Below the pieces are notes generated by a model. It saw only the letters and a program-made list of their open reading frames with translations, was not told the origin of the DNA and made no database searches. Positions 1-7,747 of a stretch of 37,646 nucleotides of DNA are shown piece after piece. Origin of the DNA: DATFNV01 sp035266225 (GTDB taxonomy: Bacteria > Planctomycetota > Planctomycetia > Gemmatales > Gemmataceae); NCBI GenBank assembly GCA_035266225.1, contig DATFNV010000541.1, positions 1-37,646 of the forward strand, written 5' to 3'. Numbering within the stretch: position 1 is the stretch's first letter; each line of letters begins with the position of its first letter. The translations under genes and the position numbers were made by a program.

Positions 1-518
1 GAGGCGCGATGGATGCACCGGGCCGGGCGTTCGTCCGGCTCCGCCTGGGGATGGTTCTCCGGCTGCGTTCCCTGGAATGGGAACAGCACATAGGGCAGGG
101 TGCTATCGCGTCCGTGGAATGGCTCTCGCCAACGCAGCCGCCACCCGCCCCGCCCCCGGCCCGCCTGGGGATCCCAGCCATACTCCGCGCACGGAGTCGG
201 CTCGCTGACCTCGATGTCGGCAACCTCAACGACAACCGGGCTGGCCCTTTCCGTCGCACCCCACACCGCGCGGTGACGCTCCCGTAGTTCTGCCAGCGTG
301 GCGCACGCCGCGCCGCGTGTCGCACGCCACCAGAACTGCAACTGACCCCGGATCGCCGTACCGCGAATCGGCATCGTCGGGTCGTTCATCCCCGCCTCCA
401 CTCCGCCGCCGAACAACGGCGTGATCAACTCGATCCGGTACATTCGCTCCTCGCCGCCGCGCTTCGCCTGCGGCGTCGGCTCAGGCTTATTTGGACATTC
501 AGGAATATCTTTTGGCAC
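1..518 (-). CDS. cmr1: Type III-B CRISPR RAMP protein Cmr1 (N-terminal part, runs off left edge)
   Basis: The minus strand is open from a GTG at 518 to the window edge, about 172 codons, with no stop. The protein has the Cmr1 opening: a first RAMP beta strand (YRIELITPLFGGG), then PIRGTAIRGQLQFWWRATRG, the glycine/arginine-rich element seen at the start of Cmr1 (Cas7-like) proteins. Cmr1 is a subunit of the Cmr RNA-targeting effector complex, near the 3' end of the crRNA. I prefer the GTG at 518 (MPKDIPECPNKP...) over the ATG at 443 because GAGGAC lies about 7 nt upstream. The C-terminal half and any other cmr genes would lie to the left, outside the window. Family assignment comes from recognised motifs, not from a search. 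Confidence 0.85.
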   Translation of the reverse strand, partial: MPKDIPECPNKPEPTPQAKRGGEERMYRIELITPLFGGGVEAGMNDPTMPIRGTAIRGQLQFWWRATRGAACATLAELRERHRAVWGATERASPVVVEVADIEVSEPTPCAEYGWDPQAGRGRGGWRLRWREPFHGRDSTLPYVLFPFQGTQPENHPQAEPDERPARCIHRA

Positions 519-666
519 GATTGGTCCTCTTCATGAGCAGCTTTGCCTTTGCAGGGCCGAGGCCAATCGCGGTCGCTCCCGGGGCACCTGCGTGCCCCCG
601 GAAGCGGCCGCGCTCTGACCTCCCGACCGACTGTCCCGCCCTCTCGCGAAGGGCGCCGTGCTGAAC

Positions 667-710
667 GAGGCAACTCCGAGTCGCGGTCAACGATCTGAAT
701 GACGTTTCAA
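667..710 (+). repeat. Leader-like element, copy A
   Basis: A 44-bp stretch containing ACTCCGAGTCGCG and TGACGTTTCAA that recurs in inverted orientation at 1474-1517 with about 38 matching positions and one 1-bp indel. The shared part ends in the first seven bases (GTTTCAA) of the CRISPR-repeat-like sequence that follows. This is what two related CRISPR leaders, each running into a first repeat, would look like. That reading is inference; the inverted duplication itself is seen. Confidence 0.5.
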
Positions 711-740
711 TCCCCTCTTTATCGGGGCCATTCGCTGAGC
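704..740 (+). CRISPR. Single orphan CRISPR-repeat-like sequence (candidate)
   Basis: The sequence opens with GTTTCAATCCCC, continues TCTTTATCGGGGCC and ends near TTCGCTGAG. It has the usual length of about 37 nt, the GTTTCAATCCC start common in type I and III repeats, and an internal CCCC/GGGG stem. It lies about 190 bp upstream of cmr1. Only one copy is present: I looked for a second unit in the next 100 bp and found none, so this is a relic or an isolated repeat and not an array. Confidence 0.4.
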
Positions 741-815
741 CACGAGCGAAGGTCGGACGGTGGTCCGGTTCCCGTACGGCGCTCCTGTCCCTCCCTTGGC
801 GCAGACTGCCGTTCG

Positions 816-1403
816 TCACGCAGCGGGGTCTACTGTTGGCACGAAGGGCGGTGCGGCAGCGGACCCGGCCCCGTTCGGGGGCGAGTCGCCATCCTTGGGC
901 GCGTGCTCCGGCCAGAGTTCGCTCTCGTGTACTCCCAACACCTGCGCCAGCAGCCGGACCGTCCGCCGCTGGGGCCGATACTTGCGCGCCAGCATCATCG
1001 AAATCGCGGGTTGGCTAAGGCCCGCACGCTGGGCCAGGTCGGCCTGCGTCAGCCGTCTTTCGCTCATCAGACGCTTCAGGTTCGCCACAAACACCTCTTC
1101 CTCTTGCTCCAGTCGCCTGCGCCAAGTTTCCTCCTCGGGAACCGTCGGGCGGGCCGGAGACGGCTCCTTGTGCTTGGGCGGCCGGTCGTCAGCGTGCTGG
1201 TACAGCGTCACCGCCAGGGCACGCAGAATCCGCTGGCGCTCCTCGGCCTCGATGGCAGGATCGTTGAAGAGTTGAACAAGGTCGCGGACGACACCTTGCA
1301 CGGGTGTGCTGCAGCCCAGGTAGCGCGGCCAGATCGCTGCGAATCCCTGGCAAGCCTCCAGCTGCTCATCCCGAACCTCCTGGTTAGGAAACGAGTGGTT
1401 CAT
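816..1403 (-). CDS. XRE-family helix-turn-helix regulator
   Basis: 195 aa. Residues about 108-165 form a Cro/C1-type HTH: LKRLMSERRLTQADLAQRAGLSQPAISMMLARKYRPQRR, followed by VRLLAQVLGVHESELWPE, the usual last helix. The N-terminal 100 residues are helical and charged and not recognised; the last 30 are low-complexity (Pro/Ala). It is probably a DNA-binding repressor or antitoxin-like regulator. It follows the 124-aa gene on the same strand after 120 bp. An imperfect inverted repeat around GACGTC sits directly upstream of its start and could be its own operator. It lies between the two inverted copies of the leader-like element, inside a broken CRISPR locus. Confidence 0.8.
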   Translation of the reverse strand: MNHSFPNQEVRDEQLEACQGFAAIWPRYLGCSTPVQGVVRDLVQLFNDPAIEAEERQRILRALAVTLYQHADDRPPKHKEPSPARPTVPEEETWRRRLEQEEEVFVANLKRLMSERRLTQADLAQRAGLSQPAISMMLARKYRPQRRTVRLLAQVLGVHESELWPEHAPKDGDSPPNGAGSAAAPPFVPTVDPAA

Positions 1404-1405
1404 CT

Positions 1406-1486
1406 GCCGACGTCTCCAAAGAGAGCCGAACCGTCTTCGGCAACGTGCCGAGTTCCAGGTCGGCTGGATTCTTTTGAGACGTCAGC
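1406..1486. promoter_or_regulatory. Imperfect inverted repeat upstream of XRE gene (possible operator)
   Basis: GCCGACGTCTCCAAA (1406-1420) and TTTGAGACGTCAGC (1473-1486) are inverted copies with one mismatch and one extra base, each centred on the palindrome GACGTC. The proximal copy abuts the XRE start codon at 1403. Such paired sites suit autoregulation by an XRE protein, but binding is inferred only. The distal copy overlaps leader-like copy B. Confidence 0.35.
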
Positions 1487-1517
1487 AGATTGTTGATCGC
1501 GACTCGGAGTTTGCCTC
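1474..1517 (-). repeat. Leader-like element, copy B (inverted)
   Basis: Read on the minus strand this matches copy A at 667-710 from GAGGCA to GTCTCAA. After GTCTCAA the CRISPR-repeat similarity stops (AAGAATCC instead of TCCCCTC). It could be the leader of a second, lost array. It ends next to the stop codon of the 124-aa gene at 1524. Confidence 0.45.
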
Positions 1518-1523
1518 AACAAC

Positions 1524-1898
1524 TCATTCTTCCTCCCCTTCTTGCCGAAGCGTGTCGAGGTAGCGCTTCTCCCAAAAGTCCTCGAAGGATCGGACCCGGT
1601 ACAGCCGGCCACCGAGCATGAAGCCCAGGACCACTGCCTGCCCGCGGATTCGGGCGAGGCAGGCACGCAGGTCACCCAGCCCCAGCCGTTCGTTATCCAG
1701 GTGGAGGAGCGCAATCTGGTTCGTAACCAGCCACTCGATACGGTAATCCATCACAAAACTGGACCGGCCGTCCCAGAGATCCACAACATCGACTTGCCGG
1801 TCGAGTTCCGCATACAGTTGGCCCCAAGAGATGGGACAGCCCGGCTCTTCCGATAAAACGGAAGTATCCACCACCGCCGCGGCACGCCACTGGGCCAT
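1524..1898 (-). CDS. Hypothetical protein, 124 aa, in the CRISPR remnant region
   Basis: I do not recognise this protein. It begins MAQWRAAAVVDTSVLSEEPG, has a mixed alpha/beta pattern (VDVVDLWDGRSSFVMDYRIEWLV, GQAVVLGFMLGGRLYRVRSF) and an acidic C-terminus. The ATG at 1898 is supported by AGGAGG at 1906-1911, 7 nt upstream. It is the first gene behind the strong promoter at 1943-1970, and an XRE regulator follows it on the same strand, so the two may be a regulator/partner pair such as a toxin-antitoxin or a small defence unit. VVDTS near the start recalls PIN-domain openings, but the acidic residues expected later are not evident, so I do not call it one. Confidence 0.65.
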   Translation of the reverse strand: MAQWRAAAVVDTSVLSEEPGCPISWGQLYAELDRQVDVVDLWDGRSSFVMDYRIEWLVTNQIALLHLDNERLGLGDLRACLARIRGQAVVLGFMLGGRLYRVRSFEDFWEKRYLDTLRQEGEEE

Positions 1899-1942
1899 GC
1901 GAAGACCTCCTGGGGGGAATCCGCCACCCGCTTCAATGGCTT

Positions 1943-1970
1943 ATTATAAGCCGCTTATTCATCACGTCAA
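1943..1970 (-). promoter_or_regulatory. Near-consensus sigma-70 promoter for the 124-aa gene and XRE gene
   Basis: On the minus strand TTGACG (1965-1970), a 16-bp spacer and TATAAT (1943-1948) give an almost perfect -35/-10 pair, unusual in such GC-rich DNA. The -35 box overlaps the TGA that ends the truncated cas6 (1967-1969). Start of transcription would be near 1935, about 25-30 nt before the AGGAGG of the 124-aa gene. Confidence 0.65.
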
Positions 1971-2173
1971 GCCGTCACCGCGACGTAGGGATAGGCGCAG
2001 GTGGTTTTCAGCAGGCAGCGCGGGCAGTCGCCCGGCGGCCAGACGCAGACGGTGCGCTTGTAGACGTGACCGAACCCGCCGCGCAGCGTGGCGCCGGCAA
2101 AGGCACTCAACCGCAGCGGGGTGTGGGCCTCGACGGTGAAGCGATAACGGGCGCAGGCGAAGGCTCCGAGCAT
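1967..2173 (-). pseudogene. cas6: Truncated cas6 (N-terminal 68 codons of CRISPR pre-crRNA endoribonuclease)
   Basis: From the ATG at 2173 the reading frame gives a typical start of the RAMP Cas6 family: a first strand RYRFTVEAHTPLRL, then FAGATLRGGFGHVYKRTVC (the LRGaFGH element) and CPRCLLKTTCAYPYV with a C-x2-C-x5-C set. Cas6 cleaves pre-crRNA within the repeat. Complete proteins of this kind are roughly 250-300 aa; this one stops five residues after the PYPYV-type motif, so the ferredoxin-like catalytic part is missing. The break coincides with the promoter at 1943-1970. A weak GAGG precedes the ATG. It could not act as a nuclease. Confidence 0.7.
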
Positions 2174-2505
2174 CGGTGCCTCGGGAGTTCGGCACCCGGT
2201 CGCGACTTCCAGCGGCCATGCTGCCGCGTCCTGCCTTCCGTGGCCGCCGCAGCGATTCGTCAAAGGCTGACGCCCTGGATTGGGCATCGCGCTGGCGGAA
2301 GTCCTCGTGGTCTCAAGCCACGTTCGCCGGGAGGCTGTGCAACAACCTAAACGAAGAGGACAGGCAACACAAGGACTTTGTTCGCCGAAGAATCCGTTTT
2401 CTTTCGCGCCCTGGAATCAGCGACTGAACATCCGCAGCTGCCAGGGCGTCGGTCCGCGTCGGCCATGGCGGTGACGGCCGGTTGCCCAGGCTCATGCTTG
2501 TGGGA

Positions 2506-2544
2506 GGGGGTTTGCGCATAGGACAACAATGTGCGCAAACCCCC
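2506..2544. repeat. 13-bp perfect inverted repeat
   Basis: GGGGGTTTGCGCA (2506-2518) and TGCGCAAACCCCC (2532-2544) flank a 13-nt loop. There is no following T-run on either strand. Another long palindrome lies about 40 bp away. Confidence 0.7.
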
Positions 2545-2580
2545 CTTCGGCGGGGCTGGTTCAAACGCGGGTCGCGCTCT

Positions 2581-2649
2581 GCCCGTGCCCGTGCCCGTGC
2601 CCGTGCCCGGTCTGGAATCGGGCACGGGCACGGGCACGGGCACGGGCAC
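2581..2649. repeat. Inverted hexanucleotide tandem repeat
   Basis: Four GCCCGT units plus GCCC (2581-2608) are followed by a spacer of about 11 nt and five GGGCAC units (2620-2649). The arms are complementary over about 28 bp and would form a very stable hairpin or cruciform. Composition and perfect unit identity suggest recent expansion. Confidence 0.85.
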
Positions 2650-2867
2650 GGACCCGCGCCACCTGAAACGGCTCGTTTCTGAACCATGCCTGGCACAGAA
2701 CTCGCCTCTGGGTGGCACACAACGGCCCCGCACCGACCCCGAAACCCTTACCGCCGACTCCCCGCCGTGTTACCCCAATACCCCCGGAATTGAACCAGCC
2801 CTGATTGCGGTCGCCAGGACTGTCGCGTCGGCATCGACGCAGAGGATCGTTTCGGTCAGGGCTCGCC

Positions 2868-4049
2868 TCACTCCCCGGCGCCTGGATCGAGCAGCCCCTG
2901 CCAGGCAGCCACCCGTTCCGTGACCCCCAACCGGCCGAGGTAGTCGTGGTCGAGGGGCCTGCCCTCCTTGTCGTCCGCCAGGGCGTCAGCCGCGTGGACG
3001 GCGCCCAGCGCGCCGAAGCCGCCCGCCGGGCAGTCCCCCGGCCGGTGGTGCCACGCCACCGCCTCGACGATCGGGTCGGGCAGCCCCCACAGGCCGAACA
3101 GGTAGGCGCCGACCTCGGCGTGGGTCGTCCCGAAGACCTCGCGCTCGGCGACCGATGCCGGCACGCCCCTTTCGTCCGCCAGGGTTAGCATCCGGCGATA
3201 CTCCTCGGGCAGGTAGCCGGCCAGCACCACCTGGCCCGTGTCGTGCAGCAGCCCCGCCACGGCCGCATACTCGACCTCCCGCGGGGAACACCCCTCCGCC
3301 CGCGCCACCGCGCCGGCCAGTCGGCCGACCGCCTGGCTATGGGCCCACACGCCTTCGATCAAGAACGGCCTGAGCTGCTCGGGGTCGAAGAGCGAAAAGA
3401 TGTTCGCGGCCAGCACCAGGAGCTTCGTCGTCTCCGCTCCGAGGTAGGTCGCCGCCTGCGCCGGGCTCCCCACGTGGAAGTGCATGCCCAAGAAAGCCGA
3501 GTGGACCATCTGCAAGATCCTGGCGCTTATGCCCACGTCCCGGGCGATGACCTCGCCGACCCGCTGCATGGACGGCTCCGCCGACTCCAGCTCCTTGACG
3601 ACCTCGGCGTACATCGCGGGCATACTCGGGACCGACTCGAGCCGCGACAGCAGCGTCAGCAGTGGGCCACTCCCCAGCAGGTCGCGCAGGGCGCAGGAGC
3701 GGCGCACGACCTCCTTGAGCAGCTCCGGGTCGCACGGCTTGCTCAGCTGCCGGTGGGCCACGTTGCCGGCCCGCAGGACGGCCTCGCGGCTCGACTGCCC
3801 TGTCAGCACGATGCGGACCACGCGCGGGTGGCGGCCGCGCACCTGCGCCAGCAACTGCGCCCCGTCCATGCCCGGCATGCGCAGGTCGGTAACAACCACG
3901 TCGAACAGGGCGCGGTCGAGCAACTCCAGCGCCTGGGCGCCGCCCCCGGCGAAGGCCAGCTCCCACTCGCCGCGTAGCGGCCGCAGCATGCGGCGCAGCC
4001 CCTCCAGCACCTTCGGCTCGTCATCGACGAACAGCACCTTGCGAAGCAT
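2868..4049 (-). CDS. Response regulator with REC and HDOD domains
   Basis: 393 aa. Residues 1-120 are a receiver domain (FVDDEPKVLEGL, VVTDLRMPGMDG with the phospho-acceptor Asp, LTGQ, and SKP with the conserved Lys), of the sort seen in RpfG-like regulators. Residues about 135-330 are an HDOD domain (RLESVPSMPAMYAEV, IARDVGISARILQMVHSAFLG, AAVAGLLHDTGQVVL, WHH), related to HD hydrolases but usually acting as a protein-interaction output in signalling. It is the last gene of the phosphorelay operon, 10 bp after the preceding kinase gene, so it is the natural output partner. The start ATG at 4049 has GAGCGAGAG upstream. The cyclic-di-GMP HD-GYP signature is not present. Confidence 0.88.
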   Translation of the reverse strand: MLRKVLFVDDEPKVLEGLRRMLRPLRGEWELAFAGGGAQALELLDRALFDVVVTDLRMPGMDGAQLLAQVRGRHPRVVRIVLTGQSSREAVLRAGNVAHRQLSKPCDPELLKEVVRRSCALRDLLGSGPLLTLLSRLESVPSMPAMYAEVVKELESAEPSMQRVGEVIARDVGISARILQMVHSAFLGMHFHVGSPAQAATYLGAETTKLLVLAANIFSLFDPEQLRPFLIEGVWAHSQAVGRLAGAVARAEGCSPREVEYAAVAGLLHDTGQVVLAGYLPEEYRRMLTLADERGVPASVAEREVFGTTHAEVGAYLFGLWGLPDPIVEAVAWHHRPGDCPAGGFGALGAVHAADALADDKEGRPLDHDYLGRLGVTERVAAWQGLLDPGAGE

Positions 4050-4059
4050 AGGCTCTCGC

Positions 4060-6036
4060 TCAGCTTGGTTGTGGGCCCGGGGCGTCCAGCACCTGGCGCA
4101 CTTTCGCGAGCAGCTCGCCTCGGGCGAACGGCTTGCGCAATAACTCGTGGATCTCGGCGAACTCCGTGTCGGCGACGGCTCGGGGGTCCACGTAGCCCGA
4201 CATGAGCAGCACTTTCCCGCCGGGCCGTTCCGCCCGATAGCGCTCCGCCAGCCGGGGCCCGCTCATCTGGGGCATCACGACGTCGGTGACCAGCAGGTCG
4301 ATCCGTCCCGGGGAGCGCGCGATCATTTCCAGCGCCTCTCCCGGGTAACTCGCCTCGAGCACCTGATACCCCCCCGTCCTCAGGAAGGTGCAGGCCAGTC
4401 GGCGGACCGCCCCTTCGTCCTCGACGACCAGGACGGTCTCGCTCCCGGCGGGGGGGGCGTCTTCGGCGGACTGCGGCCCGGGCCGCTCCGGCTCGACACG
4501 AGGCAGCCGGACACGGAACGTCGTCCCCCGCCCCGGCGCGGTGTCCAGCTCCACGTGGCCCCCCCAGTCCGTGACGATGCCGTAGACGGTGGACAGGCCG
4601 AGTCCCGTCCCCTTGCCGATGTCCTTCGTGGTAAAAAACGGCTCGAAGACGCGCGCCCGGGTCGCCTCGTCCATACCGCAGCCGGTGTCGCGGACCGAGA
4701 GCACCACCCAGGTCGGGGCAGCCGAGGCCGCGGGGCTGGCCGCCGTCTCCACGGTCAACTGTCCGCCCCCCGGCATGGCGTCAGAGGCGTTGACGATCAG
4801 ATTCATGACCACCTGCTCGAGCTGGCCGCGGTCGGCGCGGACGCACACCGGCTCGGAGGCCGTCAGCGTCACCAACTCGATGTGCTCGCCGACGAGCCGC
4901 CGCAGCATCCGGTCGAGGTCGAGAATCAGGCGGTTCAAGTCCACCGCCGCGGCGACGACCTCACGCTTGCGGCTGAACGCCAGCAGCTGGCGGGTAAGTC
5001 CGGCGGCGCGTTCGCTGGCCGCGCGGATCAGCTTGACCGCCTCGCGCGTGGTGACTTTGAGGCTCGGGTCCGCGAGCAGAAGCTCACTGTAGCCGCCGAT
5101 GACCGTGAGCAAGTTGTTGAAGTCGTGGGCGACGCCGCCGGCAAGACGCCCCAGCGCTTCCAGCTTCTGGGCCTGGCGGAGTTCGGCCTCGGTCTTCTTC
5201 AGGGCCATCTCGGCGGCCCGAAGCTCCGAGACGTCGCGGACGAAGCTAGTGAAGATGGGTTGCCCGGCGTTGCGGGCGGTGATCGTGACCAATTCCACCG
5301 CGACCTCGGTCCCATCGGAACGGATCGCTGTTGTCTCCAGGCGGCGGCCGAGGAGTTCTCCCTCCCCCCCCGGCGGCGCGATCACCGTCAGGCCCCCGGT
5401 CAGCAGGTCCCGCAGCCCGCTGGGCCGGAAGACGTCCGCCACCAACTTCCCGAGGACCGCGGCGCGCGCGTAGCCGAAGGTGCGCTCCGCGGCAGGGTTG
5501 AACTCCAGCACCTTCCCTGCGTTGTCCGTGGTAATAATGCAGTCCAGCGCCCCGGCGACGACCGAGTCCTTGAACCCGGCGCTTTCGCGGAACACTTCAT
5601 CGGCCCCTCGCCCCGTGTCGCACTCCGCGGGCGTCGCGGCCGGACCGCTGGCGCTCGCGCAGCGCTCCTCGCGCTGCCGGAGGGCGTCGCGAATGATGGC
5701 GGCCAGGGCATCGACGTCGTAGGGCTTGGTGAGGAAGCGGTACACCTCGCCGCTGTTGATCGCGGCCATCGCCACGGCCACGCTCGGCTCCCCGGTCAGC
5801 ATGATGCGGATGCAGCACGGGTACAGCTCGGCCACCTTCGTCAGCAGTTCCGTCCCGTTCATCCCCGGCATGCGCCAGTCGGAGACGATGACCTCCGCCT
5901 CGCGGCGCGCGAGGACCGCGAGGGCCTCCTCGGCCGCGGCGGCCGTCAGGATCTCGTAAGGCTCCTTCCGCAGCCGCCGCACGAACGCTTGCAGGATACC
6001 CGGGTCGTCGTCAACAAACAGCACCGTGTGAGCCAT
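4060..6036 (-). CDS. Hybrid histidine kinase, REC-PAS-HisKA-HATPase-REC
   Basis: 658 aa from the ATG at 6036, chosen because AGGAGGGG lies 8 nt upstream; a GTG at 6072 overlapping the previous stop would add 12 residues. Order: receiver 1 (residues 1-120, Asp53 in VSDWRMPGMNG), PAS (about 155-275, with FNPAAERTFGYA), HisKA with His304 in GVAHDFNNLLTVIGGYSEL, HATPase (NLIVNASDAMPGGG, DTGCGMDEATRARVFEPFFTTKDIGKGTGLGLSTVYGIV), and a C-terminal receiver (TDVVMPQMSGPRL, LLRKPF). The NtrB-like H-box places it in the HPK4 group. No membrane segment is visible, so it is cytoplasmic, probably taking phosphate or signal from the membrane kinase and feeding the REC-HDOD protein. Confidence 0.9.
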   Translation of the reverse strand: MAHTVLFVDDDPGILQAFVRRLRKEPYEILTAAAAEEALAVLARREAEVIVSDWRMPGMNGTELLTKVAELYPCCIRIMLTGEPSVAVAMAAINSGEVYRFLTKPYDVDALAAIIRDALRQREERCASASGPAATPAECDTGRGADEVFRESAGFKDSVVAGALDCIITTDNAGKVLEFNPAAERTFGYARAAVLGKLVADVFRPSGLRDLLTGGLTVIAPPGGEGELLGRRLETTAIRSDGTEVAVELVTITARNAGQPIFTSFVRDVSELRAAEMALKKTEAELRQAQKLEALGRLAGGVAHDFNNLLTVIGGYSELLLADPSLKVTTREAVKLIRAASERAAGLTRQLLAFSRKREVVAAAVDLNRLILDLDRMLRRLVGEHIELVTLTASEPVCVRADRGQLEQVVMNLIVNASDAMPGGGQLTVETAASPAASAAPTWVVLSVRDTGCGMDEATRARVFEPFFTTKDIGKGTGLGLSTVYGIVTDWGGHVELDTAPGRGTTFRVRLPRVEPERPGPQSAEDAPPAGSETVLVVEDEGAVRRLACTFLRTGGYQVLEASYPGEALEMIARSPGRIDLLVTDVVMPQMSGPRLAERYRAERPGGKVLLMSGYVDPRAVADTEFAEIHELLRKPFARGELLAKVRQVLDAPGPQPS

Positions 6037-6068
6037 CTCACGCCCCTCCTCGTTCGCGCAGCGCTTCG

Positions 6069-7747
6069 TCACGCAACTCCCCGCCGGCCCCCATCTTCCC
6101 CTTCGGCGCGGGCCCGGGGGGTGAGCGGCAAGCGGATGAGGAACGTGGTTCCTTCACCCAACTCGGTCTCGAAGGTCAGTTCCCCGCCGTGCTTCTTGAC
6201 GATCACCGCGTGGGCGATCGCCAGCCCCTGGCCGGTGCCCTTGCCGACCGGCTTGGTGGTAAAGAACGGGTCGAACACCCGGGAGCGGATCTCCTCGGGG
6301 ATCCCCGTGCCCGTGTCGCGGATGCGCACCTCGGCCCAGTCCCCCTGGCGCCGCGTCGAGACCGTGATCGTGCCCTTCCGCACCGCGGGGCCGTCGTTGA
6401 CGCGGTCGCCGACGGCGTGGGCGGCGTTGACGAGCAGGTTCAGGACCACCTGATTGAACTCGCCGATGAGGCAGGGGACGGGCGACAAGGACGGGTCGAA
6501 ATCGGTGACCACCTCGGCGACGTACTTCCACTCGTGCCGGGCGACCGTGATGGTGTTCTCGACGAGCCGGTTGAGGTCGGCGGCCGTCTTTTCTTCCCCA
6601 CCGGGGTGGGAAAACTCCTTCATGGAGCGGACGATGCGCGCCACGCGGCGGATGCCGTCCAGCGTCTGTTCCAGGGCCTTGGGGACCTCGTCGGACAGGT
6701 AGTCGAGTTCGGCCCCGGCGAGGACGGCCTCGGCCTCGGCGACCTCGGGGGCGCCCAGGGGCCCGCCGTTAGCCCGCGCGAACAGCCCCCGGAGCGCGTC
6801 CAGGCTGCGGCGGTACTCGGCGAACGAATCGCGCAGGAAGACCGTGTTGTCGCCGACGTACTGGATGGGGGTATTGATCTCATGAGCGATGCCGGCGGCC
6901 AGCTGGCCGATCGACTCCAGCTTATGGGCCTGCGCTAACTGCGCCTCCAGGAGTCGTTGTTCCGTGCGGTCCTCGCCAAGGATCAGGGTCCCGGGCGGCG
7001 CGCCGGCGCCGCAGGGGACCGGGGTGACGCACAGGTCCAGGTAGCCGCGGCACCGCCCCGGGCGCGCGAATGCCACGTTCTTGAGCCGGATGGGCCGGTC
7101 CTCGCGGGCGCAGCTCAGCACCTGCTCGGTGATGCTCCTGTCCTCCCACGGGATGGGGACGCCGACAAATGGCTGGCCGAGGGCGTGGCTCGCGGGGAGG
7201 GAGAAGAGGTCCGTTGCCGCCTTGTTCCATTTCCGGACGCGACCGCCGTCGTCCAGGCCGATCAATACCGAAGAGATGGCGGCGAGCAAGCGCTCGTTGT
7301 CCGCGTGGGCCTCGGCTAACTCGGCGGTGCGCTCCTGGACCCGCCGTTCCAATTCGCGGGAAGTCGCCTCGAGGTTCTTCAGTTCCAACAGGCTCATGCC
7401 GACGTCGAGGCGGGCGCGCAGTTCGTCGGCGTCGAACGGCTTGGACAGGTAGTCGTTGGCACCGGCCCGAAGCCCGGCGGCGATGTTGTCCTTGCCCTCC
7501 TTGGCGGTCAGCAGGAGGAGGTACGGCGGCGGCGCGACCAGCAGAGCGCGAACCTTGCGGCACACCTCCGGACCGACCATCCCCGGCATCTCCCAATCGA
7601 GGACGGCCAGCGGCGGCGGCTCGGGGCCTTTGAGGACCTGCCACGCGGCCAACCCGTCGCCGACCGCGACCACTTCATGTCCCCACTCGGTCAGCACCGA
7701 CTCCAGGAGGCAGCGCGAGACCTTTTCGTCTTCGGCGACCAGGATCT

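Larger units (their letters stand above)
519..815. other. Intergenic region between XRE gene and cmr1
   Basis: 297 bp with no convincing gene. It holds a perfect short hairpin (GGGGCAC at 581-587, loop CTGC, GTGCCCC at 592-598), the leader-like element (667-710) and the orphan CRISPR-repeat-like sequence (704-740), described separately. No clear -35/-10 pair for cmr1 was seen. Confidence 0.5.
2174..2867. other. Non-coding region with two large hairpins
   Basis: About 690 bp lie between the cas6 stub and the REC-HDOD gene. I see no protein gene here: apparent reading frames owe their length to hexamer repeats. It contains the inverted repeat at 2506-2544 and the hexamer palindrome at 2581-2649. 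It may be the scar of lost CRISPR-Cas genes, but no further cas-like peptide was recognised. Confidence 0.5.

Noticed and set aside
9..287. 92-codon plus-strand frame at the left edge
   Set aside because: It lies opposite the cmr1 frame, which has clear family motifs; the plus-strand product has none.
741..815. A second CRISPR repeat after the orphan one
   Set aside because: No GTTTCAAT-like unit with a CCCC/GGGG stem was found at spacer distance, so no array can be called.
1524..1898. PIN-domain toxin call for the 124-aa protein
   Set aside because: Only the VVDTS start is PIN-like; the later acidic catalytic residues and fold pattern are not evident.
2300..2345. Another degenerate CRISPR repeat (GGTCTCAAGCCACG...)
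   Set aside because: Shares only a few bases with the candidate repeat and lacks the internal CCCC/GGGG stem.
2347..2733. Reading frames encoding alternating Pro-Val or Gly-Thr runs
   Set aside because: They owe their length to the hexamer inverted repeat and carry no motif, RBS or sensible composition outside it.
4147..6453. 768-codon open frame opposite the kinase genes
   Set aside because: It is the antisense shadow of strongly supported kinase domains in high-GC DNA; its product is Arg/Gly/His-rich with no domain.
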